Positions 32,890-39,823 of a stretch of 64,000 nt of DNA are shown here, piece by piece. Source of the stretch: TK10-74A sp965263065 (GTDB lineage: Bacteria > Chloroflexota > Dehalococcoidia > Bin125); assembly GCA_965263065.1 (NCBI GenBank), contig CBDHGH010000003.1, forward strand, positions 2,170,001-2,234,000. The letters are read 5' to 3'. Both the position numbers and the translations under genes were made by a program. Numbering within the stretch: position 1 is the first letter of the stretch; every line of letters begins with the position of its first letter. The notes under the pieces were generated by a model that searched no databases, was not told where the DNA came from, and saw only the letters and a program-made list of their open reading frames with translations.

Positions 32890-33005
32890 GTCGGTTCTCC
32901 CTGTGGTGGGTGGTCGGTCACGACTCGACTCGCCGCGTCATGACCGGACTCAGTGAAGGGGCGTTTGAGATCAACCGGGAGATTCTCATCGAGCTTGACC
33001 CGCAT
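32886..33005 (-). pseudogene. truncated DUF5615 (PIN-like) toxin
   Basis: A 39-codon frame starting 'MRVKLDENLPVDLKRPFTES', the unmistakable beginning of DUF5615 PIN-like proteins (Lys/Leu-Asp-Glu-Asn-Leu-Pro). The family is normally about 110 residues with further acidic residues downstream; here homology stops after 'GHDA' and the frame ends at a TGA overlapping the next ATG. It lies 9 bases after a DUF433 gene, its usual antitoxin partner. The toxin is almost certainly inactive; the stub may persist to couple translation of the next gene. Confidence 0.65.
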
Positions 33006-33014
33006 GGAGCGTGC

Positions 33015-33275
33015 CTAGGCGCCCAACGGCGCCGTCCGCTCTCTGGCCAACTCCGCCGCGTATTGGAGGGCCGCGTGCACCGCAGCGGCGGAGACGGACG
33101 GATAGCTCTCCGCAATCTCCGCACTCGTCAATCCCGCAGCCAGATTGTCGAGGATGACGGTGACCGGGACACGGGTACCGGCGATACAGGCTTGGCCGTG
33201 GCAGACCTTCGGGTCGACGGTGATGTGCTCACGCCAGTCCACGGTTCCGCCCGCCTCCAGTCGCTCGTTCATCAT
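33015..33275 (-). CDS. DUF433 family antitoxin
   Basis: An 86-residue DUF433 protein with the full signature: 'HITVDPKVCHGQACIAGTRV' followed by 'PVTVILDNLAAGLTSAEIAE' and 'YPSVSAAAVHAALQYAAEL'. DUF433 proteins carry a winged helix-turn-helix and are usually encoded directly before a DUF5615 PIN-like toxin. Here that toxin is cut to 39 codons, so the antitoxin is effectively an orphan. It is divergent from the DUF2442/DUF4160 pair, with about 95 bases between the two starts. Confidence 0.88.
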   Translation of the reverse strand: MMNERLEAGGTVDWREHITVDPKVCHGQACIAGTRVPVTVILDNLAAGLTSAEIAESYPSVSAAAVHAALQYAAELARERTAPLGA

Positions 33276-33370
33276 CCTGTCGCGTCGCTCTGGCTGTCAA
33301 CAGTCGCTGCGGCGCCGCCCGCGCGCGACGCCGGATCGGCGGGGCTGTAGAGTATGAAGGAGGGGAAGTC

Positions 33371-33661
33371 ATGCTCCGTCCAGTCGCGGTAGAGGCTCGG
33401 GAGGGACGCCGGATCTGGCTCCGGTATTCGGATGGAGCCGCCGGGGAGGTGGACCTGTCCGACATGACCGGCAAAGGGGTCTTCAAGGCCTGGGACGAGC
33501 CGGGGTGCTTCGAGCAGGTGCACATCGACGCCTATGGAGCGGTGATCTGGAACGACGAAATCGACTTGTGTCCCTACGCCCTCTATATGGAAATCACCGG
33601 CAAGGCGTGGGACGAATTGCCGGATGAAGACCACCTTGAGGGCATCACACGGGATGCCTGA
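33371..33661 (+). CDS. DUF2442 domain protein
   Basis: A 96-residue DUF2442 protein: 'EGRRIWLRYSDGAAGEVDLS', 'VFKAWDEPGCFEQVHIDAYG' and 'VIWNDEIDLCPYALYMEITG'. Such proteins form a small DNA-binding-like or antitoxin-like domain and are commonly paired with DUF4160. A ribosome site AAGGAGGGG precedes the ATG. The next gene starts inside its last codons, so the pair is co-translated. The antitoxin interpretation rests on this pairing in many genomes rather than on direct evidence. Confidence 0.85.
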   Translation: MLRPVAVEAREGRRIWLRYSDGAAGEVDLSDMTGKGVFKAWDEPGCFEQVHIDAYGAVIWNDEIDLCPYALYMEITGKAWDELPDEDHLEGITRDA

Positions 33662-33914
33662 GATCTGTCGCTTCTATGGAATCATTATCCGCATCCACGT
33701 CCGAGACCACCCGCCGCCACACTTTCACGCCTTGTACGGTGAGCATCACGCTCTCATAGAGGTCGGAAGCCTCTCGACGCTGCAAGGTCGCCTGCCTGCA
33801 CGCGCCCGCCGTCTCGTGTTGGAGTGGGCAGTCCTGCATCGGGACGAAGTCATGGCGGCATGGAACCGGGCGCACGGAGGCGAGCCTCCGGGCACGATCG
33901 CCCCGCTGGACTGA
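33654..33914 (+). CDS. DUF4160 family protein, putative toxin-like partner
   Basis: An 86-residue DUF4160 protein from the ATG at 33654: 'MPEICRFYGIIIRIHVRDHP' then 'PPHFHALYGEHHALIEV', the invariant heart of the family, with two His-rich clusters that could bind metal. The tail 'ARRLVLEWAVLHRDEVMAAW' is also typical. The start overlaps the DUF2442 stop by 8 bases. DUF2442 and DUF4160 form a recurrent two-gene unit of toxin-antitoxin type; which is the toxin is not established. Confidence 0.87.
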   Translation: MPEICRFYGIIIRIHVRDHPPPHFHALYGEHHALIEVGSLSTLQGRLPARARRLVLEWAVLHRDEVMAAWNRAHGGEPPGTIAPLD

Positions 33915-33993
33915 TGCTGCGGCGGAGACGGTGGAGCAGCCGATTGGACGGACGCCGCCTGGGTGAGCCTCCACACTCGGGCGGGAGACGGGG

Positions 33994-35256
33994 TTAGGGC
34001 GCCAGCCCCGACAGCTCCCCCACGACCTCCGCCAGGCCGACCGTGTGCTGCTCGCTGTCCGACAGATCGCGCAGTTGCACGACGCCCGCCGCCAGCTCCC
34101 GCTCGCCCAGGATCAGCGCGAACCGCGCGCCGGTCCGGTTGGCGTGGCGCAGTTGCGCCTTCAGCGACCGCCCCCCGAAGGCCATCGTCGCGCTCACCCC
34201 CGACGCCCGCAGCTCCGCCGCCAGCGCCGTCGCGCGCGGGCCCGTGGCCGCGCCCAGCGCCACGATCAGCGCCGCCGGCCCGGCCGCATCGGCCGGCGCC
34301 AGGCCCTGCGACCGCAGGTCGTTCGCCATCCGCTCGATGCCCATGCCGAAGCCGATGCCCGGCGTGGGCTTGCCGCCGATCGCCTCGATCAGCCCGTCGT
34401 AGCGGCCGCCCGCCAGCAGCGTCACCTGCGACCCGGCCCGCGCCGGCACGATCTCGAACACCGTGTGCGTGTAGTAGTCGAGCCCCCGCACCAGCCGCGG
34501 CTCGCGCCGCACGGGGATGCCCAGCGCCGCGAGATGCGCCAGCACCGCCTCGGCGAAGTCGCGCGACTCCGGCCGCAGGTGCTCCGCGATCGACGGCGCG
34601 CCCGCCTGGAACGGGCGGCAGCCCTCGTGCTTGCAGTCGAGCAGCCGCAGCGGCGCGCGCTCGAAGCGGCCGCGGCAGTCGCCGCACATCGCATCCAGAT
34701 GCGGCGCGAAGTGGGCCCGCAGCAGCGGCACGTACGCGCGCCGGTCCTCGGCGTCGCCGATGCTGTTGAACAGCAGCGTCAGATCGCGTAGCCCCAGCTC
34801 CTGCGTGATCCGCCAGCCGACCGCGATCACCTCCGCGTCGAGCGCCGGGTCGCGGACGCCGATCGCCTCCAGCCCAAACTGCGTATGCTGCCGGTAGCGA
34901 CCCGCCTGCGGCCGCTCGTAGCGGAAGATCGGCAGCACGTAGAACAGCTTCACCGGCTGCGGCGCGTTCGCCATCCCATGCTCGACGTACGCCCGGCAAA
35001 CCGACGCCGTCCCCTCGGGCCGCAGCGCCAGCCGCTCGCCGCCCCGGTCCTCGAAGATGTACATCTCCTTCTCGACGATGTCGGTGCCGTCGCCCACGCC
35101 GCGCACGAACAGATCCGCCTGCTCGAACGTGGGCGGCTCGAAGGCGCGGTAGCCCGCGGCGGTCGCCGTCGCCCGCGCCAGCGACACGATCCGGTCCCGC
35201 GCCGGCGCATCGGCCGGCAGCACATCGTGCGTCCCACGTGGCGCCCGAAACTGCAT
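33994..35256 (-). CDS. hisS: histidyl-tRNA synthetase
   Basis: A 420-residue class II synthetase. The start 'FRAPRGTHDVLPADAPARDR' is the family N-terminus; motif 2 is seen in 'FYVLPIFRYERPQAGRYRQHTQ'-type sequence around residues 105-125, the histidine-specific loop is 'LVRGLDYYTHTVFE', and motif 3 is 'GGKPTPGIGFGMGIERM'. A short anticodon-binding domain closes the protein ('ALILGERELAAGVVQLRDLS'). The ATG has GGGAGGAG upstream, one of the genes here with a clear Shine-Dalgarno site. It stands alone between small accessory pairs. Confidence 0.95.
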   Translation of the reverse strand: MQFRAPRGTHDVLPADAPARDRIVSLARATATAAGYRAFEPPTFEQADLFVRGVGDGTDIVEKEMYIFEDRGGERLALRPEGTASVCRAYVEHGMANAPQPVKLFYVLPIFRYERPQAGRYRQHTQFGLEAIGVRDPALDAEVIAVGWRITQELGLRDLTLLFNSIGDAEDRRAYVPLLRAHFAPHLDAMCGDCRGRFERAPLRLLDCKHEGCRPFQAGAPSIAEHLRPESRDFAEAVLAHLAALGIPVRREPRLVRGLDYYTHTVFEIVPARAGSQVTLLAGGRYDGLIEAIGGKPTPGIGFGMGIERMANDLRSQGLAPADAAGPAALIVALGAATGPRATALAAELRASGVSATMAFGGRSLKAQLRHANRTGARFALILGERELAAGVVQLRDLSDSEQHTVGLAEVVGELSGLAP

Positions 35257-35334
35257 CGCGCTCCTCCCGGGCCCGGCGGCCCCGTCCCATCCTACGAAGG
35301 CCCCCGCGCCCGCGAAAGCGCCGCCGCCTCCCCA

Positions 35335-35386
35335 TCCGGTCCCCCCTCTCCATCGCTTCAGATGGAGAGGGGGTTAGGGGGTGAGG
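35335..35386. repeat. 52-bp palindromic interspersed repeat, copy a
   Basis: A 52-bp element of the form TCCGG, then a perfect 13-bp inverted repeat (35342-35354 with 35361-35373) around the loop GCTTCA, then TTAGGGGGTGAGG. Three further 52-bp copies lie at 36168, 61592 and 63326, all intergenic and in the same orientation. It resembles REP-type elements. Confidence 0.85.
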
Positions 35387-35392
35387 TTCCCC

Positions 35393-35812
35393 CTACGACA
35401 TCCCATCCCCCACGAACGGGTTGAGCACCGCGACGCCCGTCGGCTCGAAGTGCCGCGTGTTCCCGGTCACCACCGTCAGGCCGTGCTCCAGCGCCGTCGC
35501 CGCGATGAGCAGGTCGGCGCCCTCGTGCCCCAGCGCGCCCGACAGTTGCCCCCAGCGGCGCGCTGTGGGCAGATCGACGGCCAGCACCCGATCGCCGTAC
35601 CAGGCCAGTACCCGGTCCAGCCAGCCGGCCAGCGCCTCCGCGAACGCCGGGTCGCGCCGCCGTTGCCGCACGATGCCGCGCTCGACCTCGCCGACCGTCA
35701 CCACGCTCAAGTACAGGTTGCTCGTTCGCTGCGCCTCCACCCAGCGGGCCACGGCCGGATCGCGCTGTCGCCTCCGCAGCGCCGACAGCACGTCGGTGTC
35801 CAGCAGGTACAT
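35393..35812 (-). CDS. PIN-domain toxin (VapC family)
   Basis: A 139-residue PIN-domain ribonuclease toxin: 'MYLLDTDVLSALRRRQRDP' gives the first Asp, 'VVTVGEVERGIVRQRRRDP' the Glu, 'ALGHEGADLLIAATALEHG' the third acidic residue and 'LTVVTGNTRHFEPTGVAVLN' the last. All four acidic positions are intact, so it should be active on RNA. The ATG overlaps the stop of the Phd-like antitoxin gene by one base (TGATG), typical coupling of antitoxin first and toxin second. Confidence 0.9.
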   Translation of the reverse strand: MYLLDTDVLSALRRRQRDPAVARWVEAQRTSNLYLSVVTVGEVERGIVRQRRRDPAFAEALAGWLDRVLAWYGDRVLAVDLPTARRWGQLSGALGHEGADLLIAATALEHGLTVVTGNTRHFEPTGVAVLNPFVGDGMS

Positions 35813-36066
35813 CAGGGCGCCAGCGGCCGGGCCGGCAGGTGCAGCCGCTCGAACTCCAGGTCGTCCTGGGGGATGTCGAGCAGCAGGCGGGCGAGCGTCG
35901 GCGCGGCGGCGTGGTCGAGCCGGCGGAGGCGCTCGTACTCGTCCACCGCCAGCACCACGACGGCCGGCCGGCCGCGCCGAGTCACCTGCTGCGGCACGCC
36001 CGACAACGCGCCCTCCACCACGGCGCTGAAGCGGTTCTTCGCGTCTTGCAACTGCCACTCGGCCAT
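35812..36066 (-). CDS. Phd/YefM-type antitoxin
   Basis: An 84-residue Phd/YefM antitoxin: 'EWQLQDAKNRFSAVVEGALS' and 'PQQVTRRGRPAVVVLAVDEY' form the DNA-binding fold, and the acidic C-terminus 'LLLDIPQDDLEFERLHLP' is the likely toxin-neutralising tail. A GGAGG site precedes the ATG. The promoter (TACAAT at 36108-36113) is followed by GCTAG-type repeats that probably form its own operator, giving autoregulation. It is coupled to the PIN toxin downstream. Confidence 0.88.
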   Translation of the reverse strand: MAEWQLQDAKNRFSAVVEGALSGVPQQVTRRGRPAVVVLAVDEYERLRRLDHAAAPTLARLLLDIPQDDLEFERLHLPARPLAP

Positions 36067-36089
36067 GACGACCTCCGTCCCTCGAATCG

Positions 36090-36135
36090 GCTAGCCAGAC
36101 TAGCTAGATTGTATCGGCCGAGCCACAGATCGCAA
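36090..36135 (-). promoter_or_regulatory. promoter/operator of the Phd-PIN operon
   Basis: On the minus strand TTGCGA and TACAAT (36108-36113) are 16 bases apart. Directly downstream, 36090-36107 holds CTAGCTAG and a second GCTAG, a repeat array suited to dimeric binding by the antitoxin. Confidence 0.55.
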
Positions 36136-36167
36136 GTGGTCGCACCCCCGCGCCGACTCCGGACCCC

Positions 36168-36219
36168 TCCGGTCCCCACTCTCCATCGCTTCAGATGGAG
36201 AGCGGGTTAGGGGGTGAGG
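36168..36219. repeat. 52-bp palindromic interspersed repeat, copy b
   Basis: Same 52-bp element as at 35335, with one mismatch in the stem (ACTCTCCATC against GATGGAGAGC). Its right end abuts the promoter of the small RNA at 36246. Confidence 0.82.
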
Positions 36220-36234
36220 TCGGCCCCGGCGTGG

Positions 36235-36307
36235 TACCATTCCGGCACCCCCCCTATTCGCTTCGGCGGTAGGGTCGAGACCGCCCTCGTGGCGGTCTCT
36301 GTCTTTG
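36235..36307 (+). ncRNA. putative small structured RNA, family 1 copy 1
   Basis: TACCAT (36235-36240) serves as -10 box. The RNA would start near 36246 with a run of C, form a CCCTA/TAGGG hairpin (36252-36274), and end at a strong intrinsic terminator: GAGACCGCC (36277-36285), loop CTCGT, GGCGGTCTC (36291-36299), then TGTCTTTG. A near-identical element lies at 37197-37270. The intervening loop differs (TTCGCTTCGGCGG against TCTGTTCGGCGG) while stems are unchanged. There is no reading frame in it. The next gene on the other strand ends about 100 bases further on. Confidence 0.5.
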
Positions 36308-36412
36308 TGACGAGGCCGACGCAGCGCGCGAAGTGGTAGGACTCAGTTTGAGCGCGCTTGACGGCATCTGCGCGACGAGGCCTTGACGACGCCAGGGGAC
36401 ATCCGGCTCTGC

Positions 36413-36661
36413 TCAGACGAACCGAACGATGAGCGCGGACACCGCCACTATGATCGTCAGAATCATGGCGATGAGGCCAGCCAGCGCCCAGTTCTTGAGG
36501 TTCGCGATATCGAGATGGGTCGCGACGTTCTTGTCGTGATCGGCATCGTGGTGCTTCCGGTACTCCTCGACGCGGGTGAGTCGCGTGTTGAAGTCGAGGC
36601 GCGTCTGTACCGCAAGCGCCGTGTCGTCGGCTTCGAGTGTATCCGGCGCTGGGTCGGTCAC
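36413..36661 (-). CDS. small membrane protein, 82 residues
   Basis: A short protein with a charged N-terminal half ('FNTRLTRVEEYRKHHDADHD') and one C-terminal transmembrane helix ('LAGLIAMILTIIVAVSALIV'). The GTG start at 36661 overlaps the stop of the gene upstream (GTGA). No family recognised; the architecture (soluble head, tail anchor) resembles small holin- or BdrC-like accessory proteins but there is no sequence evidence for that. Confidence 0.65.
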   Translation of the reverse strand: MTDPAPDTLEADDTALAVQTRLDFNTRLTRVEEYRKHHDADHDKNVATHLDIANLKNWALAGLIAMILTIIVAVSALIVRFV

Positions 36662-36930
36662 ACGGTGATCTCCGTCGCCCGCGCGAGCCAGTCCCAGTTC
36701 CGGCGATAGGTCCTCCCGCTATAGGTTCCGTTGCAGCGGATCACGAGTCCCGCACCATCGCCGTCCGGCGTCATCCCCAGCACTTTCGTGATGTCCTCGA
36801 TCAGGAGGTCCCCGCTGATCAGGTAGGTATCCGGCTGCACCTGAAGATGATCGGGGTGTGGGTATGCGGCCTTGAGCCGGTCGATCATCTCCGGCGCGGC
36901 ATCGTGGAAAATCACCGCGAACATCGACAT
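36658..36930 (-). CDS. hypothetical protein, 90 residues
   Basis: A small alpha/beta protein from the ATG at 36930, 'MSMFAVIFHDAAPEMIDRLK', followed by 'HLQVQPDTYLISGDLLIEDI' and 'GDGAGLVIRCNGTYSGRTYR'. The beginning resembles small ferredoxin-like or MNT-accessory proteins that detect and cap a strand pattern, but I cannot assign a family. GGTGG lies 6 bases before the ATG. It is coupled by a four-base overlap to the small membrane protein downstream, suggesting a cytoplasmic protein acting with a membrane partner. Confidence 0.65.
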   Translation of the reverse strand: MSMFAVIFHDAAPEMIDRLKAAYPHPDHLQVQPDTYLISGDLLIEDITKVLGMTPDGDGAGLVIRCNGTYSGRTYRRNWDWLARATEITV

Positions 36931-37196
36931 GAGACCACCAGTTCTTTCCCGAGCGCAGCCCACGTGCGCGGTCAGGCTGAGTATACCCCGCCGGAGCCGC
37001 AAGGCGGTGGGGATCAGCGCGATCCGCGGGTTGGGTTCCCAGCACCGCTCGCCGAGTCTCCCCGCCCTGTCAGGATGCCGTCGGTTCAGATGAGAGCCCC
37101 AGGCGCGCGACCGCACGCCGTCATATTTGAAGTGAGGGGGTGAGGTCGGCCCCGGCGCACGACACCGGATCGTGGACGGCCCACGGCCCGGCACGC

Positions 37197-37270
37197 TACA
37201 ATGCTCGCACCCCCCCTATCTGTTCGGCGGTAGGGTCGAGACCGCCCTCGTGGCGGTCTCTGTCTGTCTT
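37197..37270 (+). ncRNA. putative small structured RNA, family 1 copy 2
   Basis: The second copy of the element at 36235, with a better -10 box TACAAT (37197-37202). The hairpin CCCTA/TAGGG and the terminator stem GAGACCGCC (37238-37246) with GGCGGTCTC (37252-37260), followed by TGTCTGTCTT, are conserved. It lies 40 bases upstream of rel, which has its own -10 box, so it reads as a separate short transcript rather than a rel leader, though read-through attenuation of rel is possible. Confidence 0.5.
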
Positions 37271-37309
37271 GGGGGTGAGGTCCGCCCCGCCGCCCCCTAC
37301 ACTCACCCC

Positions 37310-39535
37310 ATGACCACCGACGTCAGCGACCGGCGCGCCGACTCCGTCCACCCCACCCTCGACGACCTGCGCGACGCCGCCGCCCGCTACCTGGGCCCCG
37401 CCGAGATCGCCGACCTCGAACGCGCCTACGACTTCGCCGATCGCGCCCATACGGGCCACCTGCGCGCCTCGGGCGCCCCCTACATCGAGCACCCCCTGGC
37501 CGCCGCCATCAGCTGCGCCGACCTCGAACTCGGCGTCCCCGTGCTCCAGGCCGCCCTGCTGCACGACGTCGTCGAGGACTGCGACGTCACCACCGAGCAG
37601 CTCGCCCGCGACTACGGCGACGAAGTCGCCGCCCTCGTCGACGGCGTCACCAAGCTCGGCTCGCTCGCCTTCCCCACGCCCGCCGCCGGCGTCCGCGACG
37701 ATCAGGTGCAGGCCGAGAACCTGCGGCGCATGTTCATCGCCATGGCCAACGACACCCGCGTCGTGATCGTCAAACTCGCCGACCGCCTGCACAACATGCG
37801 CACCCTCGACGCCCTGCCGCCCGAGAAACAGCAGCGCATCGCCCGCGAGACGATGGAGATCTACGCCCCCCTCGCCGCCCGGCTCGGCATCTGGCAGTTC
37901 AAGTGGCAGCTCGAAGACCTCGCCTTCCGCTATCAGCAGCCCGACGACTACCACCGCATCGCCGCGCAGGTCGCCGCCCGCCGCGCCACCCGCGAGCGCT
38001 ACCTGTCGCAGCTCCAGCGCAAACTCGAAGCCGCCCTGCAGGACAACGGCGTCCACGCCAACGTCGGCGGGCGCGTCAAGCACATCTACTCGATCCACCA
38101 GAAGATCCAGAAGTACGCCGCCTTCGGCAAGAGCTTCAGCGAAATCTACGACTTGCTCGCCGTGCGCGTCCTCGTCGACCGGCTCGACGAGTGCTACAAG
38201 GTGCTCGGCGTCGTGCATAGCCTCTGGCGGCCGATCCCGGGCGAGTTCGACGACTACATCGGCAACCCCAAGCCCAGCGGCTACCAGTCGCTGCACACCA
38301 CCGTCTACTGGACCGCCACGCGCCCGCTGGAGATCCAGATCCGCACCCGCGACATGGACGCCGAAGCCGAGTTCGGCGTCGCCGCCCACTGGCGCTACAA
38401 GCAGGGCGGCCCCGGCCGCGCCGGCGCCCCCGGCCGCCTCGATCCCAGCGACCGCCGCGACGCCGAGCGCCTCGCCTGGCTGCGCCAACTGGTCGACTGG
38501 CAGGGCGACCTGCCCGGCGCGCAGGAGTACGTCGAGACGATCAAGAGCGACGTCTTCCAGGACCAGGTCTTCGCCTACACCCCCAAGGGCGAGCTGAAGG
38601 ACATGACCGCCGGCAGCACCCCCCTCGACCTCGCCTTCCGCATCCACACCGAGCTTGGCTACGCCTGCGTGGGCGCGAAGGTCAACGGCCGCCTCGTCGC
38701 CCTCACCACGCCGCTCAGCAACGGCGACGTCGTCGAGATCGTCACCAGCCGCAACTCCCGCGGGCCCAGCCGCGACTGGCTCAACCCCGCCCTCGGCTAC
38801 CTCAAGACCAACCACGCCCGCACCAAGGTCCGCCAGTGGTTCCGCAAGCGGCAGCGCACCGAGAACCTGGCCCGCGGCCGCGAGGAGCTCGAGAAGGAGC
38901 TGCGCCGCCTGCACCTCAAGCTCTCCGACGCCGAGGCCGCCCTGCTCGAACTCACCGGCCAGCGCAGCCTCGACGACATCCTCATCGCCATCGGCGGCGG
39001 CGAGATGACCGCCCACGGACTCGCCCTGCGCCTCGCGGTTCCCGCCAGCGCGCCCCCCGCCGTCGCGCTGCAGCGTCCCACCGCCCCCCAGGACGGCGCG
39101 ACCGGCGTCCACGTCTTCGGCTCCTCGCGCGTCATGACCCGCGTCGCCGCCTGCTGCAGCCCCCTCCCCGGCGACCCCATCACCGGCTACGTTACGCGCA
39201 GCCGGGGCGTCACCGTGCACCGCTCCGACTGTCATAACGTCCTGCACACCGACGAGACCGAGCGCCTCGTCGACGTGCAGTGGGGCAGCGTCCCCGGCAC
39301 GCGCTACTCCGCCCAGGTCCGCATCGAAGGCTGGGACCGCGTCGGCTTCGTGCGCGACGTCTCCAGCGTCATCGCCGACGAGGACATTAACATGGTCGGC
39401 CTCAGCACGCAGGAGGACGGCGGCCGCGTCGTCGCATCCGTCACCGTCGAGACCGACGGCTACGCCCAGCTGCAGCGCGTCATGCACAAGCTCGACGCCA
39501 TCCGCGGCGTCCTCGGCGTCGAGCGGGAGCGGTAG
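37310..39535 (+). CDS. rel: bifunctional (p)ppGpp synthetase/hydrolase, RelA/SpoT family
   Basis: A 741-residue long RSH enzyme of the stringent response. Domains: HD hydrolase (about 40-200) with 'ALLHDVVEDCDVTTEQLARD'; synthetase (about 240-350) with 'PIPGEFDDYIGNPKPSGYQS'; TGS (about 420-480); a Cys-containing zinc-finger/CC region with 'TRVAACCSPLPGDPITGYVT'; and a C-terminal ACT domain. The HD motif is intact, yet the synthetase carries the acidic EFDD motif rather than the RxKD usual in bifunctional Rel of Firmicutes. A -10 box TACACT (37298-37303) ends 6 nt before the ATG (leaderless). The last 45 bases of gene and flank are duplicated downstream of the adhesin gene. Confidence 0.95.
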   Translation: MTTDVSDRRADSVHPTLDDLRDAAARYLGPAEIADLERAYDFADRAHTGHLRASGAPYIEHPLAAAISCADLELGVPVLQAALLHDVVEDCDVTTEQLARDYGDEVAALVDGVTKLGSLAFPTPAAGVRDDQVQAENLRRMFIAMANDTRVVIVKLADRLHNMRTLDALPPEKQQRIARETMEIYAPLAARLGIWQFKWQLEDLAFRYQQPDDYHRIAAQVAARRATRERYLSQLQRKLEAALQDNGVHANVGGRVKHIYSIHQKIQKYAAFGKSFSEIYDLLAVRVLVDRLDECYKVLGVVHSLWRPIPGEFDDYIGNPKPSGYQSLHTTVYWTATRPLEIQIRTRDMDAEAEFGVAAHWRYKQGGPGRAGAPGRLDPSDRRDAERLAWLRQLVDWQGDLPGAQEYVETIKSDVFQDQVFAYTPKGELKDMTAGSTPLDLAFRIHTELGYACVGAKVNGRLVALTTPLSNGDVVEIVTSRNSRGPSRDWLNPALGYLKTNHARTKVRQWFRKRQRTENLARGREELEKELRRLHLKLSDAEAALLELTGQRSLDDILIAIGGGEMTAHGLALRLAVPASAPPAVALQRPTAPQDGATGVHVFGSSRVMTRVAACCSPLPGDPITGYVTRSRGVTVHRSDCHNVLHTDETERLVDVQWGSVPGTRYSAQVRIEGWDRVGFVRDVSSVIADEDINMVGLSTQEDGGRVVASVTVETDGYAQLQRVMHKLDAIRGVLGVERER

Positions 39536-39540
39536 TCGGG
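39496..39540 (+). repeat. 45-bp direct repeat, left copy (rel 3' end)
   Basis: The last 12 codons of rel, its stop and five following bases. The identical 45 bases recur at 44908-44952, on the far side of the adhesin gene. Imperfect similarity continues for about 30 bases after both copies. Confidence 0.92.
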
Positions 39541-39622
39541 GGGCGGCGCGGCGCCTCCCGACCGCCGCCGCCCCTTCCGCCACCGCCACCCTCCCGGCTC
39601 CCCCAGCGCCGCACGGACCCGC

Positions 39623-39736
39623 TATGCTTCCGGCGTTCCTGCGAAGAACCGTCCGCCCGCGAGAGAGGCGACAGCGATGGGGCTCACCATGCTCCCTTCG
39701 TGGCTCTCCCGTGTGCGACTGGTCTTCGCAGGAACG
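39623..39736 (+). promoter_or_regulatory. promoter and long-range inverted repeat before the adhesin operon
   Basis: TATGCT at 39623-39628 is a likely -10 box. Transcription would begin at about 39634, exactly where CGTTCCTGCGAAG (39634-39646) starts; its perfect reverse complement lies at 39724-39736. The pair would enclose the start region of the small leader frame (39677). A shorter competing GTTC/GAAC hairpin exists within the first arm, so a switch between structures is conceivable. Confidence 0.45.
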
Positions 39737-39823
39737 GTCCTATCACTGGACGCGAGGGGAGCACCTCGTGCGGTGAAGTCGTCGCCGGGGCGCCGCAAGC
39801 GCCGACTCCCCGAAATGATGTGA
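39677..39823 (+). CDS. possible 48-residue leader peptide
   Basis: A short frame 'MGLTMLPSWLSRVRLVFAGT...' with GAGAGAGG about 8 bases before the ATG. It ends at a TGA immediately adjacent to the GTG start of the adhesin gene, so translation could be handed on. The second arm of a 13-bp inverted repeat lies inside it. It has a hydrophobic start and a very basic end ('GRRKRRLPEMM'). It may be a translated regulatory leader rather than a functional protein; no homologue recognised. Confidence 0.4.
   Translation: MGLTMLPSWLSRVRLVFAGTVLSLDARGAPRAVKSSPGRRKRRLPEMM

Noticed and set aside
37196..39589. Long open frame on the minus strand opposite rel
   Set aside because: Rich in Ala, Gly, Val and Asp with no motif; it is the antisense shadow expected over a GC-rich gene whose third positions are G/C.
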